Shown here piece by piece: positions 48,176 through 59,850 of a stretch of 64,000 nucleotides of DNA. Source of the DNA: Burhinus oedicnemus (lineage: Eukaryota; Chordata; Aves; Charadriiformes; Burhinidae); NCBI GenBank assembly GCA_008921705.1, contig VFFE01007570.1, positions 805,915 to 869,914 on the forward strand, written 5' to 3'. The position numbers and the translations under genes are program-made. The notes beneath the pieces were generated by a model. That model was not told where the DNA came from, did not search any database, and was given only the letters and a program-made list of their open reading frames with translations. The first letter of the stretch is position 1. Each line of letters opens with the position of its first letter.

Positions 48176-50589
48176 CACATACAGATTTGAACCATGATGT
48201 CAAACCGAAAGACAAATTTTTCACAGTCCTGAGCTCATGAACTAATCTGGAAGATCAAGAGAAAGGTTGTTAAATATTATTTGAATACCAAAGCTATTTA
48301 TATTTCCCAGAAAGTCGACTTAAACATATACCATAGTCTGACTGACAGTGATGAAATCTGGAACAGGCACCAGAAAATGTGTCTTATCTACTGGTCACTG
48401 CAATATCAAGCTCTATACAGGGTGGGTACTGAGGGAAGGAACAGAAACATTTACCACTTCAACTGGTTTTATACATAGAGATTATTGTGTTAGGAGCTTG
48501 TACAAACATGAACCAAGTGGTCTCTATCTATTGAACTCCCTTTTATATATGTATGTTTGTGGAGATATATACTTATACATATGTGTTTCTGTAGGCATGT
48601 GCGAGTGATAATATAGCACAGCTGAAGGCTACAAACAAAAGGGAACCACAAGGTAATGAGACGTTTATGGGAAATGACATAAGCTGCTTAAGACACATCA
48701 CACCAGCTCTCTAGCTGTTGATGGTTTTCTTTGTTACCTAAGCATAAAGGTCCTGATTATGGGTATAGTGTACTCTAGTATTCCACATCTGAAAGAAGAT
48801 TGTATGTTCCTTGCCCAGCAGAATCAGAAAATAACCTCATCCCTGTTATGAGAAGATGAGGTGAATTTTCTATGTGGATCATACAAAAAAAATATGGCCG
48901 ATATTAACATATAGGTTTGTCTATTATCTTATATTTCTTCAAACATCCTTGTTCTTCCATCCTGTTTAGCAAAATGCAAGCCACTTACCTATCTACTGCC
49001 TTGTATCTGCTGACAAGCACTGTTCTGCTTACAGAGATTTGAAAATGAATGCATAAGAGAAGCTGTGTCATAATTTGACTCTGTCACATAATAGGGCAAA
49101 AGTGGTATGTGCCATCAAGGATGGGGAATTTTTCTGTGTGCTGTTTTGCACACTGCATTAATTCAACTAATTGAATTTTCAGAGTTTTCTTATGCTAACA
49201 GAGAAATGTGAAAACACACTGCCTAATGAATAGAAAGACTGCACACATTTTAGCAACTCATTGACTTTTACAATTCATATTAAATTTATTTCAAAATTTA
49301 AAGTTAAAACCTTTTAAGCAATTAAAAATATTTAAGGCTTTTTTTTTTTTTTTTATAAACCCAGTTTCAACTGTGTAAGCAAAGTTAACAGGAGTTCCTA
49401 GGTTTCAACTGGTATTTGTTGTACCACAGCAAACAATTCAAGGTAAATGAATGACCTAGATAACTAAATCACTGCTAGTCATTAAAAAGAAAAGAACAAA
49501 GGATTGCAAGCTAAAAGGGAAAGGGAGGGTGAAACAAAGAAAAGAAAGAGAAAATATTTTTTAAAAGGAAGAAATAAATGCCAACCGAATGTTGCATTGT
49601 GTGTGTTAGCTACATCCTATTTTTTACACGGTATTTTATCTTTTTATCTGGTTTATCACTGCATGAGTCACTTTACTCAAACCTTTGTTTTCAAACGTCC
49701 TTAACTTTATCTTGCTTTTGTCCTGAAATTGGAATGCTACTATTTCACGTGACAAAGGTTTCTGTTTATGTGATAGTATGTTACTTGGCTGTGGGCAATT
49801 TTTGTCCTTCTAATTTAAAAATATGATTTTCCTTCTACCCTTGCCGTCCTGAGGCATTTGGTCTAGCTGTATGGTTAAAGTTGTCATTCACCTCTGAATC
49901 AAAAGATCAGTGAGAAAACAAAGTACTTCCTGAATTGACTTTACAGGCCAGACAGAAAAGATGACAGTAGGAAAGCATCAGTCAGAGATAACATTTGTGT
50001 CCATGGCTGTCATAAAAAAATATCTTTATATAACTAGAAAAAAAGTGGGACCTTCAGTAGAGTTGGCTGAATAATTCATTGTGAATAAATTATCCAGCAG
50101 ATGTACTCCCCACACATTGCTTTTTGTTTGTTTGTTTGTAAATGGTTTGTGAACAGACATTTTCTTCTGCTAATGTATTCCTTATTTGGAAGTGTTCACC
50201 AGAGTCTTTGTGCAAATCAAAGATGCTTCCGGAAAGGTATTTTCACAAAGCGTTGTATCAGTGGTCACTGTAAGAAAGTTAGAGTAAAAGGAAATAACAT
50301 ATTCTTCTCATTGAGATTCTTCTCTTAGTAAACTCTAACAGACTGTGAAAACCAATGATTTTCAAATTTCTGTGAGGGAGACTGCATCAAGGTTTTTATT
50401 CACAGAAATATTCGTATATTCGTTTGCTGTGAATGTGCCAAGTTACTTTTTGACTCCCCGTGGCTATGATTTCTCCTGTTTAATTCCACCACAGTAAGCA
50501 GACTTGCTTTTCTTGTTAAATTTGCTACCTGGTCCATTTTTCTGTTGTGGACAGTCATACCATATTCATAGCTTTCATGGTGGTCATTC
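48176..50589. other. Non-coding DNA, no gene seen
   Basis: AT-rich DNA with a T run at 49339-49354 and a purine-rich stretch at about 49490-49575. Open frames stay under 90 codons. Confidence 0.5.
49339..49354 (+). repeat. Poly-T tract
   Basis: Sixteen consecutive T. Confidence 0.95.
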
Positions 50590-51420
50590 AGTCATGCAGG
50601 ATGAGAGGAGACCTCAAGGGATCATCTAGAATATTGCTGGTATGAGCTGAACTTGCATGACTCCTAGCAGTTGTTGATCTACCTATTTTTAAAATCCTCC
50701 ACTGATGGAGACTCCACAGTCTTTCTAGTCAAGCTGTTCTTTACCATTACAAAGTTGTTCTTGAAACCTAATTTCAGTCTTTCTTATGTTAAGGCCGTTC
50801 ATTCTCATCTTTTGTCACTGGCCATAGTGAGTAGATTATTGCCTTTTTCTTTTCTGAAGCTTTTTACATACCCTAGTCTTCACCCTTTCAGTTTCCCTTA
50901 ATTTAAACAGCTTCAATCTTTAATTCTTTTTCATTGGTGTTCTTTGTAGATCTCTTATCTTTCCTTTCACTGTTCCCCATTCTCCCTCTGATGTGGTTCA
51001 TGAAGTATGTTGACCAGAGCTGGACGGAGTACTCCAGCGGAGGCCCTACAACGTGGTGTAAAGCTGAAAGATTTGTTCATATTTTTTGTGAGCTATATTC
51101 CGCTTACACATCTCAGTATGATGTTTGCCATCTTCAGAACAGCGTGATATTTTTGATCATGTTCAGACTGTAGTCTAGTCTATCCCTTGGATCGCTTTCC
51201 AAAAACTGCTATCTAGCCAGCTGTTCCCCATCCTGTGCTTGTAAAGTTGATTATTCCTGCCTATTTGTAATACCTCGCACTTGTCCCTGTTGGATTCAGC
51301 CCAGTTTTCCAAGACCATTTCTCTAATTTACAATGATCACGCCAAATTCTAGATCTGTCTCCTATATATTTCAGACACTCTCAGTTTTATTTCACATGCA
51401 GATTTAATAATCTGTTGGGG
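50590..51420 (-). mobile_element. Ancient CR1/L3-like LINE fragment, minus strand
   Basis: Heavily diverged but recognisable. From left to right the complement of a CR1 3' UTR (gacctcaagggatcatctag at about 50612) is followed by the complement of the C-terminal ORF2 region, including gaccagagctggacggagta at about 51013 with the surrounding ctccag words, and by acctcgcacttgtccctgtt at about 51272. The fragment fades after gcagatttaataatctg at about 51415. No open frame of note survives. Divergence is far above that of the other CR1 copies, pointing to an old insertion, possibly shared across amniotes or archosaurs. Confidence 0.75.
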
Positions 51421-51529
51421 CTTGTTTGTTTGATTGTTTTGGTTGTGTTTTTTTATTATTTTATTAGCTCTCTGTTCTGTTATACGTATCATTAATAATA
51501 TATATTGAAAGGGTTCGTAATCTGGACAG

Positions 51530-51660
51530 ACCCTTTATAGATATCTGTAAATCTTCTGCATGTGCCACTTTTCCAAGCAAACAAGTCTTAGCATATTTAG
51601 TCTCCTCCTCTTAAGTCTCTCCTCAAGTGGAAGCATTGGAAGAAAAATGAGTTTAGTATC
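51530..51660 (-). mobile_element. Second ancient CR1/L3-like fragment, minus strand
   Basis: aagcaaacaagtcttagcat followed by tttagtctcctcctcttaag and ctctcctcaagtgg resembles the same C-terminal section that appears at about 50850-50910 in the previous fragment. It is therefore a separate copy or a duplicated piece, not a continuation. The similarity is short. Confidence 0.4.
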
Positions 51661-52113
51661 ATCTTATATGGAAACAATGATCTTTGTTCAACTTCTGTGA
51701 TGCATTATCAGCTCTACAGGATCCCCAGGTTTAGGTTGTAAAGAACACTATAGATATGCTTGTCTAATGAATTACATACTATCTAATCCAGCTTCCTGTT
51801 TCATTCATAATCTTTTCTTTCCTAAAAAATCCTGACATATATTAATATTTGTGTACCATCTAGCGCGATACTGATGTTCTTGGAGAGCTATCACAATGAC
51901 TCTTGGTAGATAATAATTAATTTAGATCTGCATTTACTCAGTTAAATCACTGGATGCTGTTTACTGTGCTGTCTGCTGCTGTCCTTCTTGAATCTTGGTG
52001 ATTAGTCCAAGTCCAAGCTACAGCAAGAGACAGCTGCACAGCTCAGATAGCCTTCTAGGAGCTTTTATGGTAAAAAATTGTGCTTCTAGTGCTGAAAATC
52101 TCAACTAAAACCT

Positions 52114-52130
52114 GTCTCTCTCTCTCTCTT
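52114..52130 (+). repeat. (TC)n microsatellite
   Basis: About eight tandem tc units. Confidence 0.9.
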
Positions 52131-53898
52131 CTTTTCCCTTTCTCACATACTAAAAGTCATAATTTATTATGATGAAATGACTATTTTTTAGAAAGGAAAA
52201 TACTAAAAACAAATATTGTGTAACAGCAAAGTTAGTTTTGCTGATATAAGAAAAGATCCTCCCAATATTTCTAAAAGCAAGAAACCATCTTCAAGTTCAG
52301 TTGCTCAGTTGAGACAGGCTAAATGTGTATTTAGAATAAGATGATTTTTTTTCCTTTTGACAAATTCTGTTTGGACCTTGTCTGTGCTGAAGGTTGCAAG
52401 CTGAGTGGTGCCTGTCATGTGTGGGAAACACAAATACATACTGTATACATAACATAGTGTATGCCAGCAATCAGTGTACTATAAAATCTAACACTGACTA
52501 GTTATGAAGTAAAATGAAAAAGAATTGTAGGACTGGTGAAGGGAAAGTGCCACTGCTGTTCAACAGTTGAAGATGAGGTACTACATTGAGGACGAACTGG
52601 GACACACAACTAAAATCCTAAAATTAGCAAAAGTATTAGTTCATGAGTATATGGTTAAGTTTCACATCATCATTGCAGAGTGTTTATGGTAGGTAAATAA
52701 TGTCCATTACAAAAAGCACAAGAATTTGTTGAATTATGTGAAAAGTATTCTCTCTCCTCATTAACTTTTCCAAACAAACTGTATATTTACAAATGTTTAC
52801 AACTTCTGTCTTTTCTTTTAATAACCTTCATAGTAACTTGCTGTATTTTCAGAGTGACTGAAAACATATTTGATTCTTTTTTGAAATCAATAGTGGGCTC
52901 AAATTACTGGCACGGATTTACAATATCTTGTTAAAAGAAGCTGCTAACTGGTTTTTTATCTTTCTGTCAGTGCCTCCTGCTTTCCCATGTCAACCTTTTA
53001 TGAAGGGTGTCTGCAGAAATCAGTGAGTTTGCTTTCATTCAGGGAAGGTTAAAGCCAAAGTGCTAATTCTCTACTTTGTTTTCCTTCCGTTTTTCAAAAC
53101 CCTTTCCTCTAAGTATTTTCTCCCCTGGGAAATACCTTTTGATATGATATCCCAGAGGAACAAATGTCACTACTGTGACTCTTCCAGTGCCTATATTGGA
53201 AAGTTCTTCAAGTTCAAAACATAAAGAAGTTGCTGTGCTGCCACTCATGCTACCTGGCTGCTCTATAACGTATCTTCTCTTCTATCTGGATTTTTTTGGC
53301 CATGACCAACACAATGATTGGCAGAACAAGATGAAAGGATTGTTTATCTTGATGTACTGCCTCTGCTGTCATCAGGTCCTTCACACTAACATCTTCTATG
53401 TTTGCCAACATAGATATTGTATCTCATCTAACTAATTCACTTACAGTAGGTTCCATGAACATGTAAGAGAAAATTAGTATATTCTGCATTGAATGGCAGA
53501 TTTTCAAATAGCTTGTAAGTGTGAGGCTCATCTCATTAAGCATAGATGTTTACCACGGAACTATCTACATCTAAATTAATAATCTTAACCTTTCTTTATA
53601 CTTAGTAGACAGTAGTTCTTGGGACCTAGTATAAGCAGCCTAAAATTGGAAATATGAATATCTCTGAGTAAATCACTTATTATAAGCTTAGTAAGCGCAG
53701 TCTGGCTTTTAAGGAGAAAGATAGGATGAACGTCATAAGATGGGATTGTCTGATGTCTACTGAAAAGCAGTATACCTTAGGGGTAGTTTTAAGCATAAAT
53801 GTACCTGAAGAAGAAGTCTCTGTGTGAAATTCACACACAGTGTAAAAACCAAGCTCATGTGTGAGTAAATTACATCAATACACCTGTATTGATTTACC

Positions 53899-53915
53899 AA
53901 AAAAAAAAAAAAAAA
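53899..53915 (+). repeat. Poly-A tract
   Basis: About seventeen consecutive A. No retro-copy is recognised upstream. Confidence 0.95.
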
Positions 53916-54529
53916 GATTATATTAAGTGCAAGATGTTACATCAGGGTTTAGCCACATTTATTACTTTTAGGTAGGCTAGTTTTATTTTATAAAACAAAT
54001 GTAATGATTGTTTTCTGCTTTATCTATGCACACCTTATTTGTAATGATTTCTGAATCATGTGACTGTATATTTCACTAAATTCAATGAGAGTGTTTGTTC
54101 ATGTCTATTAATCCGAGTCCCCAAACAATACGTGATTTTAATTTAAATATTACTATATAAAATCATAATTGTTGTTGTTTTTAAAAGAAAGTCTCAGTGC
54201 AGAAGACTACGTAGAGGATTACTGATCATTAGAGAAGTCTTATGTTCACATTATAAAATTGCTGGTCTTTCTTTTCTTGCGCATGCTACTGTGCACCAGC
54301 TTTCTACTTCATTGGCAGTGATACTGTTTTCAAACGCTCTCTGTTTCAGAGCCACCTTGCATTTTAAAGCATTAATTTCAAGACTTATTGATGATGACTG
54401 TACCAGCTAACACAGCTCTGGTGAACAGTTTGGAAGAATTTTTCCTTGTAAGTGTCATTTTTAAGAGGTCGTAGTTTGCCTTTTCAGAATGGAAACAATA
54501 ATTTAGTTGCTTTTTCACAAAACAAATGA

Positions 54530-54850
54530 ATTAGGAGATGGGAGTTGTAGAGATCTTTGTGTTCCTGTAATTAATGATCATGCATAACCTGTGTCCATGT
54601 TGCCGACCCTGTTATCTTCCATTAGGGCTGAATCTGGCCCCGCCGCTGCCTCACCGAGCTCCACGAGACTAATTGCAAAGTGAGCTGTTACTGAGAAGCT
54701 GGTAAAAGCGAGCTAATTCTGAGACTGTTCCTCCATGATGCATGCTACTTGTGATAGGAAAATTCAAAACATTTTTTAATGTGGCTTTCTATTGAAATAG
54801 AACGGGTCTATTAATCTCAAGTGGAAGTGAGTGGCGTGAAAGGAGAATCT
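54530..54850. promoter_or_regulatory. Candidate conserved non-coding element
   Basis: A non-repetitive stretch with an unusual local mix: a CpG-bearing GC-rich core (ccccgccgctgcctcaccgagc, about 54639-54661, given here in part) flanked by homeodomain-like words (ctgtaattaatgatca at about 54565, gactaattgcaaag at about 54667, gagctaattctgag at about 54709). Such texture is common in developmental enhancers. Function is inferred, not shown. Confidence 0.28.
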
Positions 54851-56299
54851 CAACACTTCTGATTTTGGAAATATGACCAAATACAGTATCACTATGATTA
54901 GCAGTAGAAGCTCCAGAACCATTGAGTAGTAATAACTTATTTTAAGAAATCTCAGTATGTATAAGGTACTGACAGACTTGATTTATCCTAAGAACTTCAA
55001 AATTTTTACCACTACCTTATCTGTCATTGGCAGTAAAAATTATGTTGTATCGAGGATCAAAGAACTATGAAAATAGTTCTCAATATATTGTACATAAGAA
55101 TCAAAATAATTTATAAAAATTTCAAAAGCTATTTTAAAATATAGACATACAGTATCTAAGAAATCTTGTTCAGGTAAATTTAAGAATTTGACTTTAGAGA
55201 CCAAATCAAGGATATTCCAGTTTAAATTTGTTGTTCATTGCTTCCTTGCTTTTCAACATAAACAGATATGTCAAAACATTTCACTGTGATTTTAAGGAAG
55301 AATCAGATCAAAAAGATGCTGCCATAACACAATTCCCTCCGTCTCTTTACCAAATGCATTTATGACAGGATTTACTGGGTTTTGGATTATCAGATTCCCT
55401 AGTAAACATTGAGTATTCACTGATGTAAAGTGAAGCAAACACTGGATACTGATGTGATCTATCACTCACCAGCATAGTATCTCTGTACTATAATCAGAGG
55501 TTTCTATGTGCTATTTGTCTGTCTCCTCGTGGCTACAAATGAATAGAAACAGAATTCTAAGGATAAAGATCTCTAAGGTGGGTAAGTCAGTAAACAATCA
55601 AAATATTGAAACCAAAATTTTCTTTCTGATATGGAAGTGACAGAAAGGGTAGAGTTGTGAAGGCATCAACTTGATTGTGAAGTCACCAGCTCTGAATGAG
55701 ACCATCCCCGAAGGAAACAATTATGTTTGAAAGATTTTCTTAAAATGTTTATTTAAAAAAAAATAATCAATATGCTTATCTGTAATAAGAAACTTGCCTG
55801 TGGATCCATGGCTTTTAATATACTGATTGTAGCAGGTAACTTCTCCTAAAATAATAATCTAGTGCAGGAGATAATATAGTACTAAATAAAATCCATCTTG
55901 GTCTACCTTAAAATTTAATAAGCTTGCTTCATAAAAGTAAGGATTCTATGGGATGCTCCTTCAAACTACAAATAATGTATGCTGGCACACCATGTAATCT
56001 CAATGGTAACATGTTTGTTTACTATTCCCTTTTAGTAGAAAATCCCCAAATGCAAACAAATTTCTGACACTATCCAGTTCATGTAAATGCAAAATCTTGC
56101 TAGAGTGTCATCTTCCAAAATGCTCTAGTATTTAATCCACTCTGCCAGTTTAGTCATTTTTATGGAAATGCATCATAGCTGGTTTTCACAGCATCACTAA
56201 ACTATATTTTACTTTGAATCTTAAATTTCATTGAGTAAATATATTAAAAGGAATGTCTTGTACTTGATAATTAAGGAATCAAAAATGCAATAAATGGTG
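54851..56299. other. Non-coding DNA, no gene seen
   Basis: Strongly AT-rich with no recognised element and few open frames. Confidence 0.5.
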
Positions 56300-56560
56300 T
56301 GTCCAGCTAGGCATATTATTTCTTTGTTTTCTAATCCTTTTGTTGTGCTTCATTTTGTAAGTCCTCCGTACGGCTGAATAGAAAATGTTATCAATAAAGG
56401 CAAGCCATTAATCCACCCATGACAAAAATTAAGATATATTTGTCCTTTAAGGCTGACTGCCTCTGTTCTGTTCAGCTATGGAGGTCAATAACCTGTAAGT
56501 GTTTAATGAATATTGCTATAATGTTACTTTCATTATTGAATTAGAGATGGCTTTGAAGAA
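56300..56560. promoter_or_regulatory. Candidate conserved non-coding element
   Basis: Clean, non-repetitive DNA with retained CpGs (cctccgtacggctg, about 56363) and AT-hook/homeodomain-like words (gccattaatccaccc at about 56405, tttaatgaatattgc at about 56502). The look is of a conserved element, but only alignment can tell. Confidence 0.28.
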
Positions 56561-59334
56561 GACATAATGGTTTGATCTGTTTTGTTTTATATTTATTAAA
56601 CTTTAGAAAATGTATGAGTTATATTTCTTCAGTTAATATTTTGAAAGACCATGAATATTTACATAAGATTTACATAAGAAAAAACATTTAAAATTAATAA
56701 TAAATAATAATCTTTCTGTCTCTTAATGAAGACATTTTTACTTTTGTGAATCCTAGCAAATCTGAAATAGATTTATTACTGTAGACTGTTTCACAGTCCT
56801 GGGATCAAATTATTACCATGTAATTTTATATAAATATTTTATATGTTCATTATTTAATGTTAGTTAGTCTTTATTATCAGCAGATTAAGAAAATGGAAGG
56901 GCCAATTAAAATCACAAAGATGTCACTGGTAACAGAATAAGAAAAGTTAAGATTTAAGGTCCATTCAGAAAATGAACTTAAACCCAGATGCAGATGATCT
57001 GTTCTTCCAAGCAGTTAATGAAAGCCCCAAAAGGCATGAAACAAGTTACATCCAATTCTAGCAAATGTACAAGGAGTAAGTCTGAGAATAGGTTTAACTC
57101 TGGTCATAACACTTTTACAGTGGTCTAAAGAAGCTACCCTCATGAGCATTTCTCTAAATATACCAGGCAACATATGGAAGAATTTTTTTGGCTCTCAAAT
57201 AGGCATTCAAAGTGTACTGAGAGACCAACCTTTGGTCTCTGAAATTGTCCTAGATATTTACACTGCTACATACTTTGCAAGTTCCAGCAAAGGCAGCAAA
57301 GGAGGAGTTACCCTTTCTTCTGCCTCTTCTGCCTTATATACCCATAAATATAAGGGTTTTGTAAGAATAAGTTACAGAGTAGTATTGTTAGCAGTTTCTT
57401 GTAGGAAATCTGATTATGCAGGAGTTTTTTTCAGAACGTCTGATGTGTTCCAGTTTTTCTAGAAAAGCAAACATGTTCTTAGAAACATCAGTTGTACAAT
57501 TCAACTCTATTGAAAGCCTTCTCATCTGCTGAAAGTGAATAACTCTTCAACCAGCCATTAGACAATACCTTAATTGCACAATGAGGACAAACAGAAATCT
57601 AACTTATGTTTAAAAACCTCCTGTACTGTCACTAGTTGATGTGCAAGACAGCAGTCTGCAGGCAGAGCAGGCAGCGTCACAGTACAGGGCACCGAACAGA
57701 TATATACCAGAAAATTCTTTGTAGGTTATATGTATTTTTAAAGTAAGTATGTACAGTCCTGACTTCTTTTGTGCTTTGCAAAATCTTACAAATCTACTTT
57801 GTTCTATCCTTTTTCTTTATTCTCCAGCAATATATCAGATACACGTTAGCTAACTCATGGAACTATACAGAGGTATCTGTTGAAGCTATTACTGTCTTAG
57901 GCAGCTCAGCAGTCATTCCTGTTATTTTCCTTAAATGACAATTTCATGGTTATGCTTGTGTTAAATAGTTTTTTTCCCTGAATTAAAGTTAAGCATGTGC
58001 AAATGTTATCCTCCAACCTGAGTCAAACTATCTTGAGATAAATATGCCTCATAAATAACAGACATACGTGTTTCAACTAATGTTAATTAGAAATACAAAT
58101 AAGTAAGCAAATTGAATACCAGAAAAAAAACAATCCACAAACAAAACCAACATCAGGGAACAATAAAATTAAAATTATTCTTGTAGTGGTCAGAAAGAGG
58201 TTATATATACTAATATGTCATACCTGCCCTCCAAATGCCATTACAAACACTTTCAACAGAGAAGGAACAGAAAGGACAAAAGGAGTGCAAGGTCTCAGAT
58301 ACTTTTACCAGTACTTCAACATTTTCATCACAGTTCTCCTGTTAACCATGAGATGTGTGTAATTTGAGTTCAAATACATAGATGCATACGTATTTCAAAA
58401 ATGTTGCCAAACTGCTAACAAAATTAATGTGAAGTTCAAATTTGTGTGCATGTGTGTGAAAGGACAATAATTGCAAGCCAGTTTCTCAGCACTCTGACAG
58501 GTCACCAATCTACTCTTTGTGCAGAGCTGTCTTTTAGAAATTGCTGTTTTATTTAGTAGAATGCTTTCTAGCTGTTACGGTTGCAAAGAAAATATTTGTG
58601 ATGTGAAAAGGGTATTAAATGGAGCAGTGTCCTATTTCCAGACATAACGCCAAGTGAGATCCATTCATCAAAGCAGGCTATTAACCTTTATACCTGGAGC
58701 CTCACTTGTCAATATCCTTAACTTTCATTCCAATGATCATTTTATCAGAAAAATCTGATTCTTTTAGTCCCTCCTTCCAGACTGCCAATCACATCTGTCG
58801 AAACATCTAGCTTCCTTGATGACCTTCTTAATGTTATATGTTGTAAACATAATGATCTTAAATATATGAAACTGTGGAAGAGTGTAATTTAAACTGGACA
58901 GAATAATAAGGTAAACAACACTGCTTCTATTTTTCTTGATACTGATATTACTGTTTACATTACTATGAATCACTTTCATATATGATTAGTCAAAAATCTT
59001 CTATTCTTCATTTAATGGATTCTGCCAAAGAGTTTCTAGTCTGTCACTTTACAATACCATGCAACTCAAAATCTTCTACCCACATATAAGTCCAGGTCCC
59101 TACAGCTTACAAATAGAAACGTGGTTTATATCTAAACATGCAGGCAACTTCTACTGTGTGAAAATAATGTTATTCTTTCTTAATGTGTCTAGTCACATCT
59201 TTTACTGTCACACTTCTTCAGTGCCTGGTCTTGTTTTCTCTTTAAATACAAGTTTCTCAGTAACTCCAATCTTCTTTCTGACATACTTTATTCAATCCTA
59301 CCACTTCTTAGCCTTTCTCAGTTCATGGGATTGA
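56561..59334. other. Non-coding DNA, no gene seen
   Basis: AT-rich DNA. A 106-codon plus-strand open frame at 57142-57462 lacks any recognised domain or coding signature. Confidence 0.5.
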
Positions 59335-59850
59335 ATTCTACTTGCCCTAACTTAAAAAAGGGGATTTAGCTCAGACTCAGACATCTAAATTCAGGTGTCT
59401 ATGGATAGTCTGGTTTGCTATTTTAGTCCCTGGAAAGCTGGAGCTCTATTTGATTGATCATGCATATATTTCTAATGCCATTTCAAATACCCTGTGGTAT
59501 CCAAGATACTTACACGGTAGATATGATTCAAGACCTAGGTATATAATACAATGATATGAAAATTGATGCTTTTCTGCAGTTGATGCTCTTCTACTGCACG
59601 CCAGGCAGGATATGCAAGGGCATCTTGAACAGCACTCATGTTTAGGCAATTGAAATAGGTACCTGTTTGACTTAAGCACTGGAGTCAGAAAGCAATTCAA
59701 CTTACTTAAATTAGGTATCTAGTATAGAAGGAGATAAAAGCTCTTTTGGTCCTGCTGGCCATGTTGACCAGCTCTCCACTGACTGCAGTGGATGCTTAGA
59801 CACCTAGGGCACATAGGCACAGCTACACTGTGCATAGACTTAGGCAAGCT
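59335..59850. repeat. Ancient amniote repeat relics, discontinuous
   Basis: Two pieces carry the old amniote repeat vocabulary: ggggatttagctcag ... acatctaaattcaggtgtct (59361-59401) and ctccactgactgcagtgga followed by gcttagacacctagggcac (about 59770-59810). They may be two ends of one decayed element or two separate ones. Confidence 0.35.

Larger units (their letters stand above)
51661..54529. other. Non-coding DNA, no gene seen
   Basis: AT-rich DNA with a (TC)n run at 52114-52130 and a poly-A run at 53899-53915. No gene or family is recognised. Confidence 0.5.

Noticed and set aside
53899..53915. PolyA tail of a processed pseudogene
   Set aside because: No gene-like sequence or AATAAA-terminated 3' UTR is recognisable upstream, and no flanking duplication was found.
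57142..57462. 106-codon plus-strand open frame
   Set aside because: No recognised domain, no coding bias visible, and no supporting signals around it.
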